A stretch of DNA of 64,000 nt, from assembly GCF_003602005.1 (NCBI RefSeq), contig NZ_QZWD01000006.1:124001-188000 (forward strand), read 5' to 3'. The stretch comes from Salinisphaera sp. Q1T1-3. Lineage in GTDB: Bacteria; Pseudomonadota; Gammaproteobacteria; Nevskiales; Salinisphaeraceae. The position numbers and the translations under genes are program-made. Below the pieces are notes generated by a model that worked only from the letters and a program-made list of their open reading frames with translations, was not told the DNA's origin and made no database searches. Shown here one piece after another: positions 46,286 to 54,609 of this stretch; the first letter of the stretch is position 1; each line of letters begins with the position of its first letter.

Positions 46286-47350
46286 ATGCGCCACGACGAT
46301 GAGGACAAGGCAGCACGCGCGATACCGGAGCAGGCGGTGATTGCCCATCGCGGTGCATCGCGCGATGCGCCCGAGGCCACTCGAGCGGCGTATCTGCTGG
46401 CCCGGGATCTCGGTGCCGATTATCTCGAAGCCGATCTGCAGCGCACGCGAGACGGACACCTGATTGTGCTTCACGACACGACGCTCGAACGCACGACCGA
46501 TATCGAAACGGTATTTCCGGAGCGCGTGGCCGACCCGGTCAGCACGTTCAGCCTCGCCGAGATCAAGCAGCTCGATGCCGGTTCCTGGTTCAACAAGGCA
46601 CATCCCAGCCGGGCCCGGCCCGGCTATGCGGGGTTGCAGATCCTGACCCTCGACGAGTTGCGCGAAATCGCGGAAAGCGGAACGCATCAGCCGGGACTTT
46701 ATCTGGAAACCAAGGCGCCGGAATTGTTTCCCGGTATCGAAGCCGAGCTGGCCGACTATCTGCGCAGACACGGCTGGATCGGCGACGATGCCCGCCGGGC
46801 ACCCACGGATTTCGACCGCGAAGCGCACGTGGCGGTTGGTTATTCGGCCGGGCGTGTGGTGTTGCAGACATTTGCTCGGGATAGCCTGGCCCAACTTGCC
46901 GAGCGAATGCCGGATACGCCGAAGATTCTATTGCTCGGCCTCGGCGGCAAGCAGGGTATCGCGGCGGATGAATCGATCGTGCAACGCGCGGACGAACCCG
47001 ATGCCGTGTTTCGGGCGCGTTGCACGGTAGCCTCAAGCGAGGCCTATGATGCATTTCTCGACTACGCGGTCGCTCGCGGCGCGATCGGTGTCGGTGCTTC
47101 GACCGTCCGGACCGATCTCGATTCAGTCTATAGCTATGCCGATCTGGCCCGGCCCTGGATGATTGCGCATGTCCATCGGCGTGGCCTGCACTTGCACGTT
47201 TATACGCTGGATCACGCCACGGATTTTCAGCGGTACATCGAGCGAGGTGTGGACGGTGTTTTCACCAACGATCCGTTGGCGCTATGCCAGTTCGTGGACA
47301 GATCGCCGGCCGAGACGATCGAAACGATACTCGCCCGCCACGGTCACTGA
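46286..47350 (+). CDS. Glycerophosphodiester phosphodiesterase
   Basis: 354 aa cytoplasmic-type GDPD (no signal peptide). TIM-barrel motifs: VIAHRGASRDAPEATRAAYL with the catalytic HRG, LEADLQRTRDGHLIVLHD with metal-binding Glu/Asp and second His, YLETKAPELFP, and the C-terminal GVDGVFTNDPL. It cleaves glycerophosphodiesters to sn-glycerol-3-phosphate and an alcohol. ATG 46286 has AAGGAGAG upstream. Length fits the longer GlpQ-like group. Confidence 0.93.
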   Translation: MRHDDEDKAARAIPEQAVIAHRGASRDAPEATRAAYLLARDLGADYLEADLQRTRDGHLIVLHDTTLERTTDIETVFPERVADPVSTFSLAEIKQLDAGSWFNKAHPSRARPGYAGLQILTLDELREIAESGTHQPGLYLETKAPELFPGIEAELADYLRRHGWIGDDARRAPTDFDREAHVAVGYSAGRVVLQTFARDSLAQLAERMPDTPKILLLGLGGKQGIAADESIVQRADEPDAVFRARCTVASSEAYDAFLDYAVARGAIGVGASTVRTDLDSVYSYADLARPWMIAHVHRRGLHLHVYTLDHATDFQRYIERGVDGVFTNDPLALCQFVDRSPAETIETILARHGH

Positions 47351-47676
47351 CCGCCATATCGGCACCTCGTCGCTGCGGTAACCGCGCGGTTTCGGATCGC
47401 GAGCCGATGGCGCTCGGTCATCGCCGTGATTATCGTGTCGAGCAGCCGGTTGGCGATCAGACTCTCGATAAGATCGGGCGTGACCAGACCGCCCTTGCGT
47501 CCGCGCTCGGGCGTTGCGCCCGGCTTGATAAATCGACGAACCATCGACCATCGGTCGTATGGGTTCGGATTGACGTTGTCGTGAGTCCGGAGACGCCGAG
47601 TATGTCGATGATTTGAAAGCCTGTATCCAGCATCGAAGCTGGCGCCGCGTCAGGCGTGATTCGATGGCAATGCGCG
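47351..47676. other. Intergenic region without recognisable gene
   Basis: About 325 bp between the GDPD and GGDEF genes. Short frames on the minus strand lack family likeness. No A/B repeat. Confidence 0.35.
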
Positions 47677-49395
47677 ATGCGACTTTTCGTTATATTGATC
47701 GTGATGCGTGATTGCCGTCGACATTCCGCTCTATTCTTGAGACTGGCCGTTGTGCCGGGTGTGGCTGTCGTCTTGGTGATGATGCTCAGCGGCCTGGTCT
47801 GCTACAGCTTCTACCAGCAGTTGACGGAGGCGCGACGCGGCAACGTCGAGATGAGTCGGCTGCATCGTGTATTGACAGCGGCGTATTGGCTCAGCGCAGA
47901 GCGCGGGCCGGCCAATGTGGCCATGACCGCTGATGCGACCCGCCGGGCGGCTGCGAAAGCCGAGCTGGCGCAAGCCCGCAACCAGACTGACCTGGCCCTG
48001 TCGCGCCTCGTTGACCTGCCCGACAGCCAGGCGTTGCAGGCGCGTCTGAGCGGTGCGCGTGCCGCCGTCGACCGTGTCGTCGACACGGCCCCGTCGCAAC
48101 GCACGCTGGCCGACCTGCAGGATGCGATCGATGGCATGGCTGCCACTTCGGCTGCGTTTCAGGACCGGATTCATGCAGTCGCATCCGCCATTATCAAACG
48201 TATGCACACCCTGGCATCGCCCGTCCGTCTGGCTGTGGGGCTGAGTACGTTCCGCAATCGGGCCGGCCTGCTCGGTTCAATGCTCATCGCGCCCATCAAC
48301 ATGCGTCGTAACCTGCCACCGGCCAATCGCACGCGTGTGAATCAATTGATCGGCGAAATCAACGCCGACTGGGATCAATTGCAATTCCATGTCGGTCTGG
48401 AATCCGAAGAGGCTGCCGTCTTCGACGCTTGGCGGAATCGAACCCGAGAACGCTACATGACGCATGGCCTAGCGTTGGTCGAAAACACGGTGCGTCAGCT
48501 ACAGGAGGCCGAGTACACCACGCTTAACGCGGCGGACTTCACTGCCCGGTATGTTCTGGCGATGCAGCCGGTCGAGATCTGGCGCCATCGATTCTTCGAA
48601 ATCCTCGAGCATCGCTATGCTGAAAAGGCCCGCCGTGCGTGGCGGCATCTGGTGACGGTTATAAGCGCTGCGCTCGCCATAATGGTGGTTGCATTCCTGG
48701 CGATCGGGCGAATCTACTGGCGCCTGCAATATCCCTTTTTGCACGTCAGTCGAGATGTCGTGGAGCTGGCCCACGACAGGATTTTCCGAGCGCGTGATCG
48801 ACCGCCCCATGATAAGGCGCTCACGCCGTTGTTTGATGCGGTGGATATATTGGCCGATCGGCTCGCGGAGCGGCGCGCCGTCACGCACCAACTCCGCCAG
48901 CTGGCCGATATGGACAGCCTGACCGATCTTCTGAATCGGCGTGCATTCGAGCGGCAGGCCCGGCAATGGCTGGCTGGATACCCGAATGAGCCGATATCGC
49001 TCATCTCGCTGGATATCGATCACTTCAAGCAGATCAATGACCGATACGGGCATCTCGCGGGCGACCGGGTGCTGTGCGAGCTGGCGAACGTGCTGCAAGG
49101 GCTGACGACCGATGATGTGATTGCATCGCGCTTCGGCGGCGATGAGTTTGCGGTGCTGATTCGAGCCGGTTGGGCACGGTCGCAGGCTATCGCGGGCCAG
49201 CTGCAAACCGCGGTTCGTGGGCTCGAGGTGGGCACGGATGACGACGTCACGATCGACGTGGCAGTCAGTATCGGTATCGCCGAAGCGACGAGTTCGGATC
49301 TATCATCCTTGATGCATGCCGCCGATGAGCAGCTATACGCGGCGAAAACGCAAGGTCGTGACTGTATCCGAACCACGGGCGGCGGGCCGGTTTGA
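47677..49395 (+). CDS. Membrane-bound diguanylate cyclase with NIT-like periplasmic domain
   Basis: About 572 aa. TM1 (about 17-40) and TM2 (about 325-348) enclose a mainly helical periplasmic domain (about 45-320: RRGNVEMSRLHRVLTAAYWL, SERGPANVAM, NRAGLLGSMLIAPINMRRN). The SAERGP and NRAG stretches recall nitrate/nitrite-sensing NIT domains, but this is only suggestive. After a short HAMP-like linker comes GGDEF: DSLTDLLNRRAF, LDIDHFKQINDRYGHLAGD, ASRFGGDEFAVLIR. Start uncertain: ATG 47677, ATG 47704 or GTG 47656. Confidence 0.88.
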   Translation: MRLFVILIVMRDCRRHSALFLRLAVVPGVAVVLVMMLSGLVCYSFYQQLTEARRGNVEMSRLHRVLTAAYWLSAERGPANVAMTADATRRAAAKAELAQARNQTDLALSRLVDLPDSQALQARLSGARAAVDRVVDTAPSQRTLADLQDAIDGMAATSAAFQDRIHAVASAIIKRMHTLASPVRLAVGLSTFRNRAGLLGSMLIAPINMRRNLPPANRTRVNQLIGEINADWDQLQFHVGLESEEAAVFDAWRNRTRERYMTHGLALVENTVRQLQEAEYTTLNAADFTARYVLAMQPVEIWRHRFFEILEHRYAEKARRAWRHLVTVISAALAIMVVAFLAIGRIYWRLQYPFLHVSRDVVELAHDRIFRARDRPPHDKALTPLFDAVDILADRLAERRAVTHQLRQLADMDSLTDLLNRRAFERQARQWLAGYPNEPISLISLDIDHFKQINDRYGHLAGDRVLCELANVLQGLTTDDVIASRFGGDEFAVLIRAGWARSQAIAGQLQTAVRGLEVGTDDDVTIDVAVSIGIAEATSSDLSSLMHAADEQLYAAKTQGRDCIRTTGGGPV

Positions 49396-49442
49396 GACCG
49401 TCTCGGCACGACGATGCTTTCTCGGAAGCGCGGTCGCCGGCC

Positions 49443-51005
49443 TCAGTCAAGGCGCAGCAGTGTCGGTAGTGCCAAGCTGATGCCGACAATACAGACGAAC
49501 CATGCCACGAGCGTGATGATCGACGGCCAGTGCAGATCCAGACGCGGCGAGATGGGCCGAGCGCGGCTGCGCGCCGGGCGGCTGACCAACCCGGCGACGA
49601 GCCAGCAGGCCACCGCGCCCGTGACGTTCCACCAGAACCAGAACAGCGCGGGGACAAACAGCCACAGCGCGACGTTCAGTGCCACGCCGCTCACCAGACC
49701 GGCATTGGCGCCGCGGGCATCGATGCGCGGCCACAGGATCGCCGAAACGAAGGTCGCGAGGATCGGGCCGAAGAAGACCGAGCCGATCTTGTTGATCGCC
49801 TCGATGATGGTATCGGCGATATGGCCGGTGAGAAAGGCCAGCCCCAGGCAGACCGCGCCCCAGAACAGCGTGGCCAGATGCGAGGCACGCATGTAGGTTG
49901 CCGAGTCGACCTGGCGACCGCGAAAGACGAGATCCTCCACGCTGGCGGCCGACAACGAATTGATGGCCGAGCTGACCGAAGACATTGCTGCCGAGAAGAT
50001 CGCGACAATGAGCAGCCCGGTCAGCCCGGCGGGAAGTTCCTGGCGGATGAACACCGGGACCAGCAGGTCGGGATCGTTGGCCGGTACATGCGTGCCGAAG
50101 GCCGGAACCTGCGTCGCCAGGGTGCCCAGCACAAGACCCATCACGCAGTAACAGAGCGTGACCGGGAAACGCAGGAGTCCGTTGGCCAGTAGTGTGCGAC
50201 GTACCGTGGTGGCATCGCGGGCCGACAACAGACGCTGGGCCTGCGATTGGTCGGCGCCGTAATAGGACACATACAGAAACAGTCCGCCGACGAGCATCGG
50301 CCAGAAGCCGAAACCGGCCTCATCGCCGAGGCCCCAGTCGGAGAAATTCACGGCCACGAGTCGGGCCGGGTCCACGTGGTCGACGAAAGCCTGCCAGCCG
50401 CCGAGCCGGGCGAGGCCGACGCCCAGACAGGCCACCAGCCCGATCACCAGCAGCCCCATCTGGATGGCATCGCCATAGACCACGGCCTTCATGCCGCCGA
50501 GATAGCAATAGATCAGCGTGACCAGCCCGATCACCAGCACCGTCAGCCACAGCGGCATGTCGAGGGCGTGCGTGAGGATCAGGGCCACGGCGTAGAGCAT
50601 CACGCTGGTGGCAAAGGCGCGCGAGAGCTGGAAGACGACAGACAGCAGGCGCTGGGTGCTCGGGCCGAAACGTTGTTCCAGAAACCCGTAGATGCTGACC
50701 ACGCCCGCCGCATACAGCGTGGGGAAGAAACAGACGATCAGAAACGCCATCGCCAGCGGCACGGCGAACTCGTAGGCCAGCCACACCAGCCCGCCGCCCT
50801 CGCGCATGCCGGTGAAAGCGGGCGCGGATATGAAGCTCGCCGAGGACAGCTGCGTGGCGGCTGCCGACAGGGCCAGCACGAACCAGCCGAAGCCACGGTC
50901 ACCGAGAAAGTACTGAGTGCCGGAGGCGTTGCTCTGCAGCCGATGGCCGAGCCACAGAAAACCGCCGAGATAAACAAAGATGACAGCGTAGTCGATCCAG
51001 CTCAT
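49443..51005 (-). CDS. Sodium:solute symporter (SSS family)
   Basis: 520 aa, about thirteen membrane helices. The start MSWIDYAVIFVYLGGFLWLG and SAAATQLSSASFISAPAF are typical of the SGLT-like SSS family, with YVSYYGADQSQAQRLLSARD and IFSAAMSSVSSAINSLSAAS in the sodium-site regions. The substrate may be a sugar, sialic acid or other organic solute; no enzyme genes next to it narrow this down. An A-type repeat ends 60 bp upstream of the start codon and may carry or replace promoter elements. Confidence 0.92.
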   Translation of the reverse strand: MSWIDYAVIFVYLGGFLWLGHRLQSNASGTQYFLGDRGFGWFVLALSAAATQLSSASFISAPAFTGMREGGGLVWLAYEFAVPLAMAFLIVCFFPTLYAAGVVSIYGFLEQRFGPSTQRLLSVVFQLSRAFATSVMLYAVALILTHALDMPLWLTVLVIGLVTLIYCYLGGMKAVVYGDAIQMGLLVIGLVACLGVGLARLGGWQAFVDHVDPARLVAVNFSDWGLGDEAGFGFWPMLVGGLFLYVSYYGADQSQAQRLLSARDATTVRRTLLANGLLRFPVTLCYCVMGLVLGTLATQVPAFGTHVPANDPDLLVPVFIRQELPAGLTGLLIVAIFSAAMSSVSSAINSLSAASVEDLVFRGRQVDSATYMRASHLATLFWGAVCLGLAFLTGHIADTIIEAINKIGSVFFGPILATFVSAILWPRIDARGANAGLVSGVALNVALWLFVPALFWFWWNVTGAVACWLVAGLVSRPARSRARPISPRLDLHWPSIITLVAWFVCIVGISLALPTLLRLD

Positions 51006-51065
51006 GCATCCCCCTGGGACTACGATTGACTATAACCGCGCGTTGACACGGTTCGGAAATCGCTA

Positions 51066-51314
51066 GGGCCTGTTGATGTTTCGTTCGAGAGCCTTTTCGT
51101 CGAGAGACCGCTGTGTGTCCGGCAAGGCTCGCAACGCCGCCGGGCGCCCATCGTCGATTTTTCATGGACGGCCCACCCCGAAGGGACAAGCGCTGTTTTG
51201 CGGCAAGACAAGGCGTAGTGCGCGTCGTGCGGCCATTCTGCACCAGCGGGCTACGACGCTGGATTGCCGCAAAACAGCGCTTGGCGCGGACTCGCACGAA
51301 ACCTCAACACGCCC
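51066..51314. mobile_element. A-type mobile repeat, copy 3 (core inverted)
   Basis: 249 bp with TA on both sides: TA|GGGCCTGTTGATGTTTCG ... GCGTGTTGAGG-complement ... CCC|TA. The core (51207-51263) is flanked by a perfect 17-bp inverted repeat, GCGCTGTTTTGCGGCAA (51190-51206) and its complement (51264-51280), and it runs in the opposite direction to the cores of copies 1, 2 and 4. The right end truncates the gene fragment 51317-51425. Confidence 0.9.
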
Positions 51315-51316
51315 TA

Positions 51317-51425
51317 GCCGGGCCCGGTTGCGCGAATAGACAAAGATCACGTCATGGCCACAGCGTGCCCACAGCCGATCGCGTGTCGCGCCCATTCGGC
51401 CCGACCCCAGAATGCCGATCTTCAT
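51317..51425 (-). pseudogene. Truncated F420-/NADP-dependent oxidoreductase, N-terminal fragment
   Basis: Encodes MKIGILGSGRMGATRDRLWA then RCGHDVIFVYSRN, the Rossmann-fold start (GxGxxG) of the NADP oxidoreductase, coenzyme F420-dependent family. After about 36 codons it runs straight into the right end of A-type copy 3. No continuation is found on the other side of the element, so the rest of the gene has been deleted. Confidence 0.85.
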
Positions 51426-51743
51426 CTCAAGACGCTTCGTTGGTTTGCGTGCGTTCGGACGTCTCGGTTCTTACGAGTGTAATCGATGCTCGGTCATCTC
51501 GCCTAGGCCGGCCTGCGAACCGTTGTGGGAAGACGCCCGGACCGGCCACGAGACGATTGTCGCGTCTTCCGATCGAGCGCATCATCGAGACAGGTGGACA
51601 CAACGAGGGACAAGGGATGAGCTCGATGCCGGGCGTCGGATGTGCCGCGGTCGCCGGCCCTGCCGGACCACGGTCGGGCGCCGGTGTGGTGTCGTTCTCG
51701 CGCGAGGCGCGGATCGCGGCGGGCCGGTCGTGGAGTGGTTGTC
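51426..51743. other. Intergenic region before the DUF3601 gene
   Basis: About 320 bp without a supportable gene. It must contain the promoter of the DUF3601-GGDEF genes on the plus strand. Confidence 0.35.
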
Positions 51744-52043
51744 GTGGCCGGTGACGATCCGGGACGCCCTGCGGGGCTCGATGACGAATACCGGCATCTG
51801 CGACAGGGCAGTCGCTACCGCGTCGTGCGGGCGTTCGTCGACTACGACTGGATCACGCATCCGATCGGTGAAGTCTGGGTGTTCGAGGGCAGTCACTTCG
51901 TGCCGTACCACGACGGTTTGTCGTTGTTTGTCGTCATCGACGGCCGATCGCGACAGGTTCGCCTGCAGGCCAGCGCGGCCGAGCAGGCGCACATCATCGA
52001 TGCATTCGACAAATATCTCGTGCCGTGTGATGGCCGGGGGTGA
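51744..52043 (+). CDS. DUF3601 family protein
   Basis: 99 aa. Conserved DUF3601 features: YRHLRQGSRYRVVRAFVDYD, HPIGEVWVFEGSHFVPYHDG and LSLFVVIDGRSRQVRLQASA. Small beta-rich fold, function unknown. GTG 51744 is chosen since GGAG lies 8 nt before it; codons further upstream are Arg-rich and do not look native. The GGDEF gene starts 138 bp downstream. Confidence 0.8.
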   Translation: MAGDDPGRPAGLDDEYRHLRQGSRYRVVRAFVDYDWITHPIGEVWVFEGSHFVPYHDGLSLFVVIDGRSRQVRLQASAAEQAHIIDAFDKYLVPCDGRG

Positions 52044-52181
52044 TCCGACGCTCGGCCCGCCGTGGCGGTGTCCGTGTGACAACGGGCACACGGACCGCCG
52101 GCTTGTGCCGACGTGTCCAAGCCGAGCCAACCTGTCTTGGGCCGTCTTGGATTTTGCGTCGGGCCAGCAGCCGAGCGCGCG

Positions 52182-53351
52182 ATGATGCTTGACCAACAGA
52201 CGCTGTATCTGTCGGCCATCGTGAGCCGCCTCGCATTTCTCGTGGTTTTCGTGGTGATCATCGTCGGCCAGCCTCGAGAACGACACCTCTGGTGCTGGCT
52301 CATCGCGCTGTTGAGTGCGGCGCTGGGTTTGATGATGCTATATCGCGCATCGATACCAGCGCTGGGCTACAGCATCGGCTGCGGTCTGATTCTGCTGAGC
52401 CTGTTCTTCTCCTGGTGCGGCGTACGCTACTTCTATGGCCGGCGCCCACGTGGCGCGCACGCGGTGCTGTGTCTGTTCGGGCCGCTACTGCTGCATATCG
52501 GATGCCTCGTTGTCGGCGCACCAGCGCATGTCGCACTGTCGCCGCTTTACCTGGCCAGCGCGCTCATCGCGCTGCTGATTGTCGTGGAGGTCGTGACCTC
52601 GCCCGACAAGCGATTGATCACCCAGTACGTGATCGCGGCGGCGTATTTCGGATATGGCCTCGGATTCCTCCAGCAGGGGTTGACCTTGCTGATTAATGCT
52701 TCGACACCGGTCGGCCTGAACAACACCAATGAAGCTCTCGCGCTGTTCGATCAGGTGGGTAGCATCATGGTCTATTTCGCTTACATCGCCATGTCCACCG
52801 AGCGCGCCAATCGACAGCTCGCCATTCAGGCCGAGACCGATCCGCTGACCGGGCTGCGTAATCGGCGTGGTGGCCAACGTGCCTTGCATGAAATCGAGCT
52901 CGTACCGGAGACAACGAGCGTGCTCGTCGGCGATCTCGACCATTTCAAACGCATCAACGACCGGCTGGGCCATGATCAGGGGGATCGCGTGCTGTGCCTA
53001 CTCGCCGCACGGCTGACGCGCGGTGCCCGGCGCGCGGACGTGATCGTGCGCTGGGGCGGCGAGGAGTTTCTGCTGGTGTTGCCGAATACCGATCGACACG
53101 GGGCCATGCAGATCGCCGAGCGGATTCGCGAGACCGTGATGAACGAGCCCTTCGACATGGCCGAGGTCCCGTTGCCGGTCACGATCAGCATCGGCGTGGC
53201 TACGCTCAAGGCCGAGGACGCCGATATCGAAGCCGCGATCAAACGCGCCGATGCCGCGCTGTACTGCGCCAAGCAGAGCGGGCGCAACCGTGTCTGTACG
53301 TCCGACGAGCGCTCGGAACGCGATACGGCCAAGACAGATCGCGACGAGTGA
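52182..53351 (+). CDS. Membrane diguanylate cyclase (seven-helix type)
   Basis: 389 aa. The N-terminal 200 residues form about six or seven hydrophobic helices (SAIVSRLAFLVVFVVIIVGQ, LWCWLIALLSAALGLMM and so on), an integral membrane sensor without large periplasmic loops. GGDEF follows: DPLTGLRNRRGGQ, LDHFKRINDRLGHDQGD, VRWGGEEFLLVLPNTDRHGA. It should make c-di-GMP. ATG 52182 or 52185. A B-type repeat begins 4 bp after the stop codon. Confidence 0.92.
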   Translation: MMLDQQTLYLSAIVSRLAFLVVFVVIIVGQPRERHLWCWLIALLSAALGLMMLYRASIPALGYSIGCGLILLSLFFSWCGVRYFYGRRPRGAHAVLCLFGPLLLHIGCLVVGAPAHVALSPLYLASALIALLIVVEVVTSPDKRLITQYVIAAAYFGYGLGFLQQGLTLLINASTPVGLNNTNEALALFDQVGSIMVYFAYIAMSTERANRQLAIQAETDPLTGLRNRRGGQRALHEIELVPETTSVLVGDLDHFKRINDRLGHDQGDRVLCLLAARLTRGARRADVIVRWGGEEFLLVLPNTDRHGAMQIAERIRETVMNEPFDMAEVPLPVTISIGVATLKAEDADIEAAIKRADAALYCAKQSGRNRVCTSDERSERDTAKTDRDE

Positions 53352-53355
53352 ATTA

Positions 53356-53724
53356 GGGCCTGTTATTAATCCGGCACCAAAACAGCTGACGACGTCAGCT
53401 GTTTTCAACGCCATCGAAAAATAGACGCCGACACTTGTTCGTCTTTTTATTTTCAATGGCTTCACGGCCGTTGGCCGTGGCGCGCGTGCTTTGGCACACG
53501 CGCGTTATCAACCCGAAAAATCATCTATTTTTATGCCGGGTTAATAACACTTCGCACGTGACCGCATTACCGGTTTTTGGACGCAACCCGATGGGACGGC
53601 GGTCATTTTTGCGCAATCGGCGTTGTCGTTCGTGACGCCAGAATGATGGCCGTACGCGCCCGATGCCTTGTCTTGCAAAAAAATCAGAGCCGGCGCGGCG
53701 CACGCGGGACGTGTTAACGGGCCT
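53356..53724. mobile_element. B-type mobile repeat, copy 4
   Basis: 369 bp, TA|GGGCCTGTTATTAATCC ... GTTAACGGGCCT|TA. Here the B2 module comes first and the B1 module second in reverse, the opposite module order to copies 1 and 3. It contains the AAACAGCTGAC-GAC-GTCAGCTGTTT hairpin, CCACGGCCAACGGCCGTGG-type palindrome and the shared core (GCGCAATCGGCGTTGTCG ... CCTTGTCTTGC). Its right border forms part of the stop codon of the second cytochrome b561 gene. Confidence 0.87.
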
Positions 53725-54260
53725 TAGGTCATCCGAGCCAGGGTATCGTCGCGGCGAATGATGAGGTGATACAGCGCACCGCTGATATGCACCAGTATCA
53801 GAACCAGAATCGTCCAGCCCAGGAACCCGTGTATCTCGCCGAGTATCGGCGCCCAGGTCGATGACTTACCGATGGGGGAGGCGATCGGCAACACGCCGAA
53901 CCAGTCGAAGGCATAGCCGTGGGCGTTGGTCAGCAGAAATCCCACGATCGGCTGCGCGATCAGCGCGAGATACAGCAGCCACTGCGAGAGGCCCGCGGCA
54001 ATGGCCTGGACAAGCGGAATGCCGGCCGGTTTTTCCGGCACGGTGGTCAGAAAACGTACACAGAGCCGCGCGAGCATCAGCCAGAGCACCGTGAAACCGA
54101 GCGATTCGTGCCAGAAGTACACATCGGCCGAGACGTCAGACTTGACCAGGCCGGTGAGAAAGCCAAGCGGCAACACGAAGAACACGAACACGGCAACCAG
54201 CCAGTGAAAGGCCTTGGCCGCCGGATGATAGGGCGGCCGGGCGTTGACGTGATCGGGCAT
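53724..54260 (-). CDS. Cytochrome b561 family protein (second copy)
   Basis: 178 aa, four membrane helices with haem-ligand His residues in AAKAFHWLVAVFVFF, FWHESLGFTVLWLML, LGEIHGFLGWTILVL and HISGALYHLIIRRDDTL. This is the CybB type, closer to the classical E. coli form than the copy at 24783. AAGGAGG precedes ATG 54260, so the open frame further upstream is not used. The stop TAA consists of the TA target site and the first base of B-type copy 4. Confidence 0.92.
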   Translation of the reverse strand: MPDHVNARPPYHPAAKAFHWLVAVFVFFVLPLGFLTGLVKSDVSADVYFWHESLGFTVLWLMLARLCVRFLTTVPEKPAGIPLVQAIAAGLSQWLLYLALIAQPIVGFLLTNAHGYAFDWFGVLPIASPIGKSSTWAPILGEIHGFLGWTILVLILVHISGALYHLIIRRDDTLARMT

Positions 54261-54334
54261 GGCGCCTCCTTTCGGTGTTCCGGTTATCGTCTGTCTTGAC
54301 GCTATCAGAACCACGCAGACCACGTTACCGCCCC

Positions 54335-54515
54335 GACATGACAAACAGATGCCTTCACGGCGTGGAAACGCGCGGATGCGAACCCCGGCGGCGTTTTGCC
54401 ACCCCGGGCCGAAGCCATCGAGAACAAATGTCGGACAGGCCCGGCATCTATTTTTCGATGACGTGGCAAACAGCTGACAAGCCCAGCTGTTTGGGTATCG
54501 GATCAATCAATGCCC
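54335..54515 (-). repeat. Decayed B-type repeat
   Basis: In minus-type orientation, GAAGCCATCGAGAACAAATG, TCGGACAGGCCCGGCATCTA, TTTTTCGATGACGTGGCAAA and CAGCTGAC...CAGCTGTTTGGGTATCGGATC follow the B2 module of copy 2 step by step, with many substitutions. The left part (from about 54335) is barely recognisable. An old copy. Confidence 0.6.
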
Positions 54516-54609
54516 TCGCCGCGAGCAGCGTCCGGTACCGGTTCAGTCTGAGGCCCGTTTCATCCGTCGAGCATGAGCCACCCGATTGTCATCGTTCCCG
54601 AGCTCCTGC

